This document shows, piece after piece, positions 1 through 10,583 of a DNA stretch of 64,000 nt. Under the pieces are notes generated by a model. The model ran no database searches. It had not been told where the DNA came from and saw only the letters and a list, made by a program, of their open reading frames with translations. This DNA is from Bryoerythrophyllum caledonicum (Eukaryota > Streptophyta > Bryopsida > Pottiales > Pottiaceae), in assembly GCA_963971425.1 (NCBI GenBank), contig OZ020520.1:25190754-25254753 (forward strand). Reading direction: 5' to 3'. The position numbers were made by a program, and so were the translations under genes. How positions within the stretch are numbered: the stretch's first letter is position 1; every line of letters begins with the position of its first letter.

Positions 1-2
1 AA

Positions 3-143
3 TGGGAGGACACCGGATCTTTGTTGACTGCATGGAAGTCTAAAAGTAGGAGTGAATTTCCTGTTGTGAAGATACCTAGAAATCAAGTTCAAATCATCCA
101 AGATAGTTTGATCAGGGATGGCGAGCCGTCTTCTTCGCAATGA
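3..143 (+). CDS. Possible 3' terminal exon of a gene cut by the window edge
   Basis: An open frame enters from the left edge and stops at TGA 141-143. Its roughly 46 residues are hydrophilic and end in GEPSSSQ, as a normal protein tail might. I do not recognise the family. There is no splice acceptor inside the window to confirm it, and the frame is short enough to be chance. Confidence 0.25.
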   Translation, partial: WEDTGSLLTAWKSKSRSEFPVVKIPRNQVQIIQDSLIRDGEPSSSQ

Positions 144-220
144 TTTTTTAGTACAAAGATGTTACTCTTATACTAGTATCTAAGAATGTGTGCATAAGAT
201 CGAAATTTGTTGGCGTGATT

Positions 221-602
221 TTAGCTCGAATCGAGCTGAAAGTGTACACCCATTTCTTGTGGAGTTTAATACATTTCAGAGTTTTGATATTTTATTATTT
301 GCTATGCTGAATGGTTTATTGCATAGGAATTGCTTGGGCACATTCAGCTCAACTCGAGCTGAATGTGTATGGCTTTCTTCTTGGAGAGAAGTGAATTCTG
401 GGCTTGATGATTTGCCCTTTGATATTTGCTATTCTGAATGTTTTATCGTATAGGAATTGTTGGGGCACATTCAGCTCGACTCGAGCTGATAGTGTGTTTC
501 GATTTGAGAAATGCATTTTCGTACCTTGACATTTGATCTTTTGTTTTTGAATGATATTTGGAAATGTAAGTGTTGCTTGCTTTCAGCTTGACTGGAGCTA
601 AA
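221..602. repeat. Four tandem units of about 120 bp, each with a palindromic core
   Basis: Imperfect palindromes built on CAGCTCGACTCGAGCTG recur at about 221-240, 342-363, 469-490 and 581-602. The AT-rich spacers between the first three also resemble each other (shared motifs such as TTGGGGCACATTCAGCTC). The spacing is 117-126 bp. The cores decay from unit to unit; the last is the most degenerate. No gene is visible in the stretch. Confidence 0.7.
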
Positions 603-1867
603 AATGTACTTCAATTTCTTTCAAGCCTGATTTTACATTGAAAATAATTCCGCACCTCCCATTTTAGTGGACACCAAATTGGAAAGATAGTATTCAAAGG
701 TTACTATGCAGATCACTAAACATTTGCATATTTAGGTTTGCTCAAGTTTTTCATATTATTTTGGGAGGCTCCCAATCTCCCAATATAATGAATATGGTGT
801 TATCTTCCTCTGTATCGCTAAGAATATGGACGCTTGGGTTAGACCTAGTGCCTAAACCGGGCACGAGCTCGGTATCACCTGAATCAACTGGAGGAGTCAT
901 CACGGCTACGGACGCATGAGCGGCCATTTGAACATCTGTAACACCAAATACTTTGAATGAACCACGACACAAGCTCCAGAAAAATCCTACCGCGTCACTG
1001 TCTTTCACTTGATAAATGGACTGCTCAAGAATACCTACGCTATCATAGACCTCTTGTTTAATGTGGACTGTACCAGCCCGATAACCATAACGGACACACA
1101 GCAATGACTCTGAGATACAGACTGTGCCATTGTCGCCAATGGGCACGACAAGTGGAGCGCCGCCTTGATGGGAAGTAAGAGACGCCATGTACATCGACTA
1201 CCAGAGGCGGTGTTAGGTGAGGGTAGGGTGCAATGACAATGGAATTGCAAAAGAGAGATTGAACTAGCTGAATGCACTTGTTCAAATACAATACTGGTAA
1301 ACAATTGATTACGGCCAAAATATATTATCTTATCAAGGGTCTCTGATTTCGGCAAAAATCTTAAATTTACCAAAGAGAGAAATTACGGCTGAAATATATA
1401 AATAATTCATGAGTTATTCCTTTCCAGCCTGTTGGCGGCTTGAATGTACTATGCCATTAATTAATCTTCTAGTTTAATTTGGAATAGGAAAGTCCTGAGC
1501 TGAAATACCAATTACCAATATTGTTATTTGACTCGTTCTAGTGGAAGAGAAATAGCAATTTCGATTTTCTGGCCGTCAATATTCATATATGAAGATGCTT
1601 TACTTAAATTGTACCCTATAATTGACGGTAGGCAAAAATAATATTATATGGGCAGCTATTGTAGGGGCTTTCGACAGCGTGTAAACTAAAAGATCTGAGA
1701 AGAGCTTAAAAATAAATAGTAAGGTTTAGGGTGTAAACGGAAGCAAGCTGGAGTAGAACAAGGGCTCTATAACCGCATTGGAGGAGTCTTCCACTGAGTA
1801 GTTTGGATTCATAGAGAGGCTCTGATGTTGATAGGCAGTGCGGATGAGTGGTTTGGCTATCTTGTAG
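603..1867. other. Intergenic stretch, one unconvincing minus-strand ORF
   Basis: The only sizeable frame is 147 codons on the minus strand (1194 to 751), starting MYMASLTSHQGG. Its composition is protein-like, but I recognise no motif and find no splice or promoter support. The rest is AT-rich with nothing recognisable. Confidence 0.3.
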
Positions 1868-3013
1868 ATGATGACTAAGATAGGTGGCCGGAAGAAGCGA
1901 AGTACCAATTTCTCTAATCCGAAGCAGACGCGGGCTCAAAAGGATCGGCGCAGACATCAATCATTGTTGGCTGCTCAAAACCAGGAAGTGGAAACATCGG
2001 AATTGGGCGAACGATATAGGAATTTGTCAAGTATCCACCAGGGAATGCAACCCGACCAATCAAGGATTAAGGTATGTTTTGTGTTTCAAGGTATTTTTTT
2101 TATTACATGTGGCTCAATAGAAGAATGTCAATAGATTTATCTGAATCTGGCGTCTTGGATTGTTGTTCAGGAGTCTTCCACCTTCGTTAGTATTCATGAG
2201 CATTTTGAAGAGGCATACCCTATAAAAGATAACTCCAGGAAAATGTATCTAAGATCGAGTACTTCTGAGACCTCGTTGCAAGTAGATAAGGGATCTGATG
2301 GCAGTAAAGGTCAGTCTGACTGCCAAAATGGTGACTCAAGTGAAGCATATGGGAGCCTGGAAAATCAATCACGACCTAAACTGGTTGGAAATAGTTCCTC
2401 ATCAAAGGCATCCGGTAAAGGAGTAACGTCTCATCGAAGAGGCGTTGAGGACCTCGTGGAGAAATCAGTGGAACCAGAGAGGGACCCACCAAATCAGGTA
2501 TGTCACATTACGACCCTTCTCGTCGTGATTGTTTTTGGTCAATGAGCTCCAGACCGGTCTTTGAGCTCTAGACCGGTCTTTGAGCTCCCGAGAATTCACC
2601 TTTCTGATTCGTAAGTCACCTTATGGAAATCAGCTCTAGACTGCTTAGTTATTGTGCTCCAAACCGGTCATAGGCCCCCCGAAAATTAGGGCTCGGGAAT
2701 CGTGATTCACCTGTGAGAGACGAGGTCCGCAGCTATTGTCATTATGCTCCATACGGGCAAAAGTGCACCTGTGAGTAGGGTTTCGGGTTCGTCATTCACC
2801 ACGCGGGCTCGGTTCTTCGCAGGGGACTCAATTCTGAAATACCCTAAAGCTAGTGCTCGTCAGATGTGTGTCGTGCTTTGGTTCTTCTTAGTGATGGAAG
2901 TGCTCAATCTTGTGAGATTCTCTGGCCTTGCAGGTTGTGAGCGCGGGGAGTAAACGAGGGACTTCAAGGGCGGCCGAGGCGGAACTGGAGAGAATGGAAG
3001 CACTTCATGTATG

Positions 3014-3703
3014 TCATCACGAACTCTTGTGCTCGTTTTTTTTGTAGTTGCCTGAATGAACTGACGTGTTCTTAAGCACTGTAGACTGCTTAAGAATGGG
3101 GAGACTGAGTGGAGAGGTGGGGAGTGTGTGCTAGGCTGGGTGCTGAGGGAGTGTAGGCCGGGTAGGGACAATGAGTGGGGAGGGAGGTGAGCGAGTGTGA
3201 GGAGGGTGGGGAGAGTGTGTTTGGTGGGGTGGGTTGGGGTGTGAGTGCTCATGAGTGGTAGTGACCCGGGTGGGGGAGGGGCCATGCTCGTGTTTGCTTG
3301 TGTGAATTACGTGCTTGATTAGTTAAACATGGATGTTGATGAGAGAGTGCGAGCGAAGGAATGAACAGCTGGGAGGAGATTCTCGTTTTTTTACCAAAAT
3401 CAGTGACCTCTGAAAATGGCTTTCAGATCCAAAAGCCATTTTCAGGGGTCACTGATTTATCTAAAATACTGAGAATCGTCTCCCAACTCAAAGGTTTTGT
3501 GTCGCGCGATAATCGTTTAAGCTAGATTGTTGCAGCTCGTCACGAACTCTTGTGCTCATTTTTTTTTGTTGCCTGAATGCAGTGAGGGAGCATTGTAGGA
3601 AAGCACTGTAGACTGCTTAAGAATGGAGAGACTGAGTGGGGAGGTGGGGAGTGTGTGCTAGGCTGGGTGCTGAGGGACTGTAGGCCGGGTGGGGGGAGGG
3701 GGA
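3014..3703. repeat. Direct duplication inside the third intron of the methylase-like gene
   Basis: About 160 bp at 3014-3175 recurs at 3538-3703: both begin TCACGAACTCTTGTGCTC and run through TGTAGACTGCTTAAGAATGG to a purine-rich GGTGGGGAGTGTGTGCTAGG block. The copies differ by small indels and substitutions. The 816-bp intron (3009-3824) is mostly made of these two copies plus a foldback between them. Confidence 0.75.
3370..3486. repeat. Foldback of about 115 bp
   Basis: Inverted arms read GGGAGGAGATTCTCG...CAGTGACCTCTGAAAATGGC and, after a loop of a few bases near 3424-3431, GCCATTTTCAGGGGTCACTG...GAGAATCGTCTCCC. The inner arms pair over about 27 bp with few mismatches. It may be a miniature inverted-repeat element or a small-RNA precursor; no adjacent target duplication was recognised. 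Confidence 0.75.
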
Positions 3704-6700
3704 ATGCTCGTCTTGTGGATGATGCTGCATTGCATGATATCGATTTTTTTCTTGTTTGTTTTCCAATTTCTGGTTCAACTGGATGCATTATGTTGCTTCT
3801 ATTTTTCACGCATATCTACTGCAGGTTGAGAATATGGAACCTCGTGCGACTTCTTCACGTGAGGACCTTGAGATTATAGAGGATGACGCACACGTCACTG
3901 AACTTGTTAATGAGCATGGGCTGGCTCCAACACTTCAATCTTTGCGGAGGTCCATCCGTGGGAGCTCTTACGACATCCTACAGAGCAGCATTTGCTCCTT
4001 CGATGGTGATCTCCCCATTCCCCTCTGCCGGAAAGTGCCCATGACTGAGGTTAGATTACCTCTTCGTAGTGATGTCGAGAAATTGATGGGGGAGTTTGTC
4101 AATAGGTATCGGCCTGGTTCTGCATGTTTTTATGTGTCGGTTAAGAGTTTCTATCTTGAGAAGAAGCGGGTGCAACCACCGGACAGGTCAACGTAGTGTG
4201 AGCTTTGGATAGAAGAGGACCGGAAGTTCGAGGCATTGTTGAAGAGCAGGGAGGAGTACTCCGCATTTTCAGAGAAGTTCTTCTTCGTGTGGGATGGCAA
4301 TCATTGCCATATGGCTTGGATTGAGGTGATTTCCCAACTACACCCATCTGATGTCACCTTTCACGTGCCTGTTAGAGCCGTGGTTATCGAGCCCACTATT
4401 GAGAACCGGCACATCTTGCTCAACGTGATGACCGACTTGAACAGGTACGCACGAACTATTATACTCCGAACTTCGTTTGTTTCAGTTGCTTTTACTCTTG
4501 TACTCCATTTAATGACACTGAAGACTTCTTTTGTCGTAGGCAAAAAGAATCAGATCACGTTGTGCAACACCTTATACATGACATAAAGCGTGTTCAGCAT
4601 TTTGGTCTCTTAGAGTTTGAGCAGCTGAAGGGGCTCATCAGCGATGAAGATTATGAAGTTAGTGTCCTTGAGTGGTCGAAGAAGGGAGTACAAAAGTGGT
4701 ATCATATGACTCTCGAAGCATTTGTGAAGCTCATGTATGAGGTACGGAATTATCTTTTTGTCCATGTAGCACTGGCCATTCATTTTCTTTTGATACTCGT
4801 GTTCTAACTATTAAACCTGATCACGACCTTATGTTGACCACAACGGGACCTGATTGTTGTTCAAGAAGAGCAGATCCAAAAATTTAAGGACACCTTGGTC
4901 ACGGGTGTTAGTGAAGATCGGCATGGAAGTGCCTCAGAGTTGGTGAGCCGTTGCACTGAAGCTGTGCAAAAAAAGAAGACAACTTGCGAGACCATGCTCA
5001 CTCGGATGTTGGCAATTGCCAAGCCGACTAACGGGGAGGATTTCTTCAAAGAGGTAGGTTATATGTAATTTATTTAATCCTTGTTTTACGTGAATTTCTA
5101 ACTCCTGGCCTTGAATATTCCACTCTAATGATTGATATATGTCTGTAGGTAAATCGTCACTTTGATGTTTATCAGCTATGGCCCGAGATGACTCCAGAGA
5201 AACTCCAGCTTATCGCCACGGCTAGGGTAGCTGCGAAGTTCAAGTCGCGCTGGTGCAGGTGGTGGAACATGAGCAAGGGTAGCAGGGTGGAGTATAACTT
5301 CCCCGCGTCGCCAACGTCGAATAAGGTTCTTCGTGGCTGGATTGACAAGGCAACGTTCTGGGCTGGGGTAAGGTTCAATCTTTTTTTTCATTCACCACAT
5401 TTTTTTAATCTATTTCTACGCTCAATTTCTAACTGTCTGGGTTTTGTTATACAACTAGAAGAAGAGGCTGAGAAGCTCTACGCTGAGATTCTCCTTGAGG
5501 ACAACATTGTCCTCAAGACTGAAGGGCTTTCGAATCCCGCCCCCACCATTGGAAAATGGATTGAGGCAAAGAACATGACGTTGTGGACGAAGGTGTTCTC
5601 CACTCACATCGGGAAGGGGGGCTTCTACACGAAGAGCGAGGAGTTTATGGCGCAGGACGGTTGCGAGAAGGCTCTGAAGCGAGCAGTGATGTGGTATTTT
5701 TGGAGGGTGCTCGTGGCCCATGGATCCTTGTTAGCCGGAGACCTACCCATCCGTTTCACAAATTAGATAGATTCTTCTGCTCCGGAGTGTATCTTCACAG
5801 ATACTCAGAGGCGTCAATTTTATGTGCACCACCTCCTCCAATGCCCGTGGTACTTGGAGATGCGAGAGGCGGATCCCACCCCTGGAGACGAGGTCCAGCT
5901 ACGAGTGGCCTGCGAATCCATTGCGGTTCCTCCTGTTGTTGGCAGCGTCCTTCCCACGTTGGCGGCTCTTGTGGCAGCGTCTGAGGAGCAATCCGAGAAG
6001 GCCAAAGCCAAGGCTGCTAAGAAAGCAGCTAAAGCAGTTATTAAGGAGCAGAAGAGGGAGGCTGCTAGGCTGGAGAATGAGAGTTCAAAGAAGGAGAAGA
6101 AAGAGACAAAGGAGAGGTATTAGGAGTTCGCGGCGTTGGTGGCGAAGGAGGGGCCTCAGAAGCTGTTTATCCAACTTGGGGGATTTGGAGGATTCGCAGT
6201 CCCTCCCCCGGTGGCACTCACGATGGGTGTTTCATCGTCAGCTAGCAGCCGACCTTCTAACTTTGATGTGAAGCCCTCTCAGACGGTGTACTCGATTCCG
6301 ATCTTCGATCTTCCTCAGTCTTCTGCTCCTGTGAAGGTGATGTGTGAGAGTGCCTTCTCCATCATGTCTGAATTGGATAGTGTTGTTGTGGAGGGTGACG
6401 AACCGGTAGCTTGGAAGGAGCTTCGGCTATTTTTGAAGGAGCACTCGGGCTCACGGCATCGGCGGCATGAGGCTTTGGATTGCGCTCTTGGTTTGGCAGA
6501 TATGGTACTCTTCAACATACCGGAGGATTTACCAGTCCCCGACATTGATGGTGGCATCGACGTACCGAATTGGAACAAGCTTCCAACCCGATTATCAGAT
6601 GGAGGTAAAAAAGAATCTCATTGGATTTACCGGGCCTTTGAGATGGTTGGGGCGTTGCTTTGTGACGGGGCACCGATTATCGTTTTCTATCCGGATTCGA

Positions 6701-7504
6701 AGTTCATCTCCAATGAACTTGTAGCCTGGGCCGATTTGGCGGGATTTGTCGAGGAGACAAAGTGGTTTGCCATCAACGGGCTGCCACTCTTCCGCGATGG
6801 CCACCATGGGCGCACCCACAAGTGCTTCCTTGTGAAGTGCTTCGTGAGGAAACTAGAGCCCGCAGTTCCATTCTCATTCTTTGATAGGATGGAGCTGCAA
6901 AGAGAAGGGATTCACTTGTCTTCAGATGGTCACATGACCAATCTGATTACTCAAGAGACGCTGACCATGAAGGCGGATAGCAACGTACCATGGCGTGGTG
7001 CGCGAGAGAAGTCTACAAACCTCATGGAGGCTCTGATTGATCTCTGCACTCAGGAGGAGGACATTGTCCTAGATCTCACAGCGTCTATTGGTAAGTTCAT
7101 TCCATTACAAAATTCTTATGTTTTTTTGTCGCTTTCTAATGCTAACATCGTCTGAATTGTTATTTTCATGAAGGGGCGTCTATTAAGGCCTGCAAGGCTC
7201 TTAAGCGGCACATTTTGGCACTGGAGGAGGACCGAGAGTTGGTGGAAGAAGTCCTTCTTCCATTGATCCCTGATACTATGGAGGTCGAGTCAGCTCCGCC
7301 ACTGGTGGTAGCAGAAGGCTCTCGCAAGCGCCCGTTAGAGGTTGATGACGACGAGCCAGAGGTGAAGACCGTCCCCAAGAGACGTTGTGAGTAAGTCCTA
7401 CCCTTATTTGGTTCCTGATTTGGAATGCGGTTAACAGTTTTAGCTTGTCTACGGTTTAAATTCTTAACAAGGCTTTATTTTGTGCAGTCGGCCTTCGTCG
7501 TTGA

Positions 7505-8089
7505 TGGCATCATTGTCAAGGACTCATGTTGGAGTGCTTTCTCCCTTGTTGTTGGAGGTGAAGAGCCCCACGTGACGATTCACGTTGAATCCCTGGGATG
7601 TCGCTGTTGCAGACGCCATGGCAGCAGAACATTCCCCTCTACGTCTTCAAACAGTAGTCCCACGTAGGTTTACTACATGTCCGTTCATAGATGGGGAGGC
7701 TTGCGTTAGTGGCTCGGAGAATAGTGACAGTTTTTCGCACGATAGTGACTCCTAGTACCTTCTCGTGTAGGGATCTTGATTCCTCTGCATTGGTTTGTTG
7801 TTTTGTTTACCATCACAGTACCTGTTGGTTTCTTTTATTATTGTTTCTTTGTGAGTCATCTTCATTCATGTCTAAATCCCATTCTTTTCACGTATGTCTA
7901 TCAAATAACATCATACGTCATGCTGCGTGGTGAGAAGATTTCGTTCAATCTACGATTTAATATATGATTAATTATAAATATCCTTTGTAACCAAGCCACA
8001 TGTTCTCTGAGTTTACATGCTTTGTATCTTACGCTCATGATCTTTTTTAAACAACCGTTGTCGAAGAATTGGAATGTTTCAATTTAGAG
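7505..8089. other. Intergenic, nothing recognised
   Basis: 3' flank of the decayed methylase-like gene. It is AT-rich, with short frames only and no motif I can name. Confidence 0.4.
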
Positions 8090-8215
8090 TGGTTTGGCCA
8101 CGACGGGTATCTCCATGGTATCACATATTTATCCCCTAGGTATCACATAGATATCACCAAGGTATTATAAGGGTATGAGCTAGGTATCACATGGATACTG
8201 CCTACTGCCCTAAAC
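8090..8215. repeat. GGTATC-rich irregular repeat
   Basis: Copies of GGTATCACAT(A/G) and relatives (GGGTATCTCC, ATATCACC, GGTATTAT) recur every 15-25 bp. A similar patch with GGGTATC, GGTATATC and GGATATC stands at 27355-27445. Both are within decayed repeat DNA. Confidence 0.5.
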
Positions 8216-8469
8216 CACATAATTTCGATTTGTTTCCATTGTATTTCACAGTCAATTGACTTGTCGCAGTACCCTGAACTCTAAATCCTCACCCATAAGC
8301 GTCCCTTCCAATTTCAATTGTATTGGTGCAATCAATCCTAAACTACTCATACCTCCATATGTCCAAGTATTCTATCGTTGTAAATTTCAGTTTTTTTTTC
8401 ATATGTCAGCACAGTCTAAAACATACCCACGGCCATAGGCGACCCTTTCCAAATTCATCAAAAAACACT

Positions 8470-8700
8470 ACCAAAAAAATTTCAAAAATTCAATGCTCAA
8501 CGCTCGCCGCTCACAAGATAGCAATCCCGATCAACAAACGTCTCGCAAGTTGGTGTACTTGGTGCAATTGGAGCGGCTATGATATCAATGAACCAACAAG
8601 GGAACCAACTGAGAATCTTGTAAATGCGCCACAAATGGTACAAGAATTTCATTGACTTTATCCAAAGAAACCCAAAAATACGCAATGATAATTTCTCATC
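8470..8700 (+). pseudogene. Relic of a chromodomain from a Ty3/gypsy chromovirus integrase
   Basis: The frame around 8497-8655 contains WSGYDINEPTREPTENLVNA followed by PQMVQEFH, a stop, then LYPKKPKN. This matches the C-terminal half of integrase chromodomains (consensus WKGY...TWEP..NL.NA...V..F). It is a short fragment with a substituted Trp in the TWEP motif and an in-frame stop. No other part of that element was found nearby. Confidence 0.6.
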
Positions 8701-9019
8701 AGTGTGCAATTATTGTTCCCAATGGAATTAGGATCATAAATCCTCAGAGACCATGAGCTCCTCTTCGGACTTGTTGCTAGAGAAGGAGATAATGTAAGAT
8801 GACGTATTCAACTAAATCAAGACTATGCAAAGTTTAGAAATTATGACCGATTATCACATCAAATGATGATTTGAGAAACCTCCGGATGATTCTAGTGTAA
8901 TTCAACCGGAGATCTCCCAATGATGCGTTTAGTCCAAAGTCCAAAATTCACTAAATTTTATAGATTAACCCAAATGATGCGTTAAGGGAAATAGTCTTTA
9001 AAACCTTGTACCTCACTTC

Positions 9020-9180
9020 AACTTTAGTTTACATTCACTTTACTTTTATTATAAACTAGCGCGTATTTCTCTCTTATTTTAGACTAGAGTATAATTATCT
9101 TTTACTTTACTTTTACTTTAGACTAAAGTAAAATTCTTCATTTACTTTACTTTTACTTTTATAATAAAGTATATATAAGA
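9020..9180 (+). promoter_or_regulatory. Putative promoter of the F-box gene: TTTACTTT repeats and a TATA box
   Basis: CTTTACTTTTA-type repeats occupy about 9045-9160 and are followed by TATATATAAG at 9170-9179. The start codon is at 9315, leaving a 5' leader of roughly 105-115 bases if transcription starts about 30 bases after the TATA box. Similar repeats in reverse complement lie upstream of the dirigent gene. Confidence 0.5.
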
Positions 9181-9314
9181 GTCGACCCTGAAAGAGTTCT
9201 CACTGATCTCAACAACGCATCTCTTGGAGCTCTAGCTTGCCTCTCTTGGTGTTGATCGTGTACTCCTCTTAATTGAGAAGAGTTATAAAAACTCACCTTG
9301 AGTGGGAGGAAACA

Positions 9315-10583
9315 ATGTCAACTTCAGCCAAAAGGATGAGAGAGGTCACGGTTGAGGGAGCCCCTGACAAGTTACAGGAAATCCATCTTTTTTACATGCA
9401 AAAGCTTCAATCTCTTGAGGATGAGCTTGCTTCAATCAAAGCAAGAGAAGCAGAAAGCAGCTCTTGTGTTTGTGCACCGATGGCCTCCAAGCTGTGGAGC
9501 ACTTTGCCGAACGAGCTTCTGCAACTTATCTTTGCACGTCTGCCTCTGGCACAGATATTCCGTCTCCAATGCTTGTCCAAAACATGGAAGTGGAATCTGA
9601 CTTCAACAAACTCGGAGTTCAAGCGGGCATGCGCAGAAGCAAGCCCTCGAATGTTTGCAATGGTGTCGGTAAGGTATGGCAAATTGCCTGGTCCAGTGCA
9701 GCTATACGATATCAAGGAAAAGAGATGGCACTCGTATGAATTACATGAGTTTTTATTGAAAGATGATATTTTGTACGCCGGCGATGGAGGACTGGTGTGC
9801 GTCATTTCCTTTGATAAACGTCCGCATGAGTGGGTGGCGCCATCGATCACAGTGTTTAATCCATTGGATCCAGGGCGGAGTAGAGTGATTCCGCATGAAG
9901 CCCTGCAAGAGCTTGGCGTACAGATGGTGCAATTGGTGATGGACCGGGACAAGAGATGCTACAAGGTGTTAGTTGTCGGTTGTGAGAGGAATGGCGGTGT
10001 GGTTGCCAAGATTTTCAGCTCAGAGACTGGAGCGTGGAGTGGTGAAATACCTGGGGGTCTGATTTTTGGCTATTGGAGTACTATCGATGTTCTCGGTTTG
10101 GAGGAAAGCGTCGGTCCGTGTACATATGACTGTGAGGGGCGTCAGCTGCTGGAGCTCGATGACGGCAGCCATCCGTATGTCCCCCCGGCGAGCTATGCTC
10201 TCGTGGAAGACCATCTTTTTGTGCTGCACGATGAGGCGACCGGCAGCAGAGGGAGCTATCGTACATGCCGACGGTACTGCATCTCGGAGTACCGGGGCCA
10301 GAAGTGCAAGCCGCACTGGGTAAAGGTGAGGACGCACAGATGCAAAGAATTCGAGCGCCCTCCGAGATCCGTTGCGACGTATTCGATGAGCCTCTATGCT
10401 TGCAAAGGCTTCCTCCTTGTGAGGGCGGAGAACGACGAAGACAAGGTGTATCAACATGTGCTCACCTGGCTTTACGACATGGCGACGGAGAAGTGGCAGG
10501 CCATTCCTCCTTTTGCAGATCGGGACAAAGACCCAAGTTTGTCGAACGCCATGTTTGAGCTTCAGTGGGATGCTATTCCTTAG
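9315..10583 (+). CDS. F-box protein with a beta-propeller-like C-terminal region
   Basis: This intronless frame gives 422 residues from ATG 9315; the frame is open further upstream but without an earlier ATG. An N-terminal segment of about 45 residues is Glu/Lys-rich and helix-prone. The F-box follows at about residues 60-100 (WSTLPNELLQLIFARLPLAQ, then RLQCLSKTWK), the usual Skp1-binding surface of SCF ubiquitin ligases. The remaining roughly 320 residues have repeating patterns such as QLYDIKEKRWHSYEL and TWLYDMATEKWQAIPP, resembling kelch or F-box-associated domains that bind substrates. No frame damage is seen, and a TATA box and leader are in place. The substrate is unknown. Confidence 0.85.
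   Translation: MSTSAKRMREVTVEGAPDKLQEIHLFYMQKLQSLEDELASIKAREAESSSCVCAPMASKLWSTLPNELLQLIFARLPLAQIFRLQCLSKTWKWNLTSTNSEFKRACAEASPRMFAMVSVRYGKLPGPVQLYDIKEKRWHSYELHEFLLKDDILYAGDGGLVCVISFDKRPHEWVAPSITVFNPLDPGRSRVIPHEALQELGVQMVQLVMDRDKRCYKVLVVGCERNGGVVAKIFSSETGAWSGEIPGGLIFGYWSTIDVLGLEESVGPCTYDCEGRQLLELDDGSHPYVPPASYALVEDHLFVLHDEATGSRGSYRTCRRYCISEYRGQKCKPHWVKVRTHRCKEFERPPRSVATYSMSLYACKGFLLVRAENDEDKVYQHVLTWLYDMATEKWQAIPPFADRDKDPSLSNAMFELQWDAIP

Larger units (their letters stand above)
1868..7504 (+). pseudogene. Decayed multi-exon gene ending in an amino-methyltransferase-like domain (DNA N4/N6-methylase fold)
   Basis: My exon model, all junctions GT-AG and in phase: 1868-2071, 2171-2497, 2934-3008, 3825-4444, 4540-4741, 4874-5053, 5149-5367, 5467-7090, 7174-7386, 7488-7504. 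The N-terminal parts are basic and serine-rich, the middle is unfamiliar, and a Lys/Ala/Glu coiled coil lies at about 5980-6120. The last 300 codons resemble beta-class DNA amino-methyltransferases (motif IV before motif I). There is a hydrophobic strand then NIPE where (D/N/S)PPY/W is expected (about 6510), a WIYRAFEMVGALL helix, then GAREKSTNLMEALIDLC and VLDLTASIGASIKACKAL across the exon 9 junction, matching the EKP...L...VLDPFxGSGTT signature. Both catalytic-type motifs are degenerate. In-frame TAG stops at 4194, 5764 and 6121 break it. It could be a silenced host paralogue or part of a transposon; the methylase call is from motif pattern only. Confidence 0.6.

Noticed and set aside
5822..6271. 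149-codon Arg-rich frame
   Set aside because: Shadow of the Lys/Ala/Glu coiled-coil segment of the methylase-like gene in another frame.
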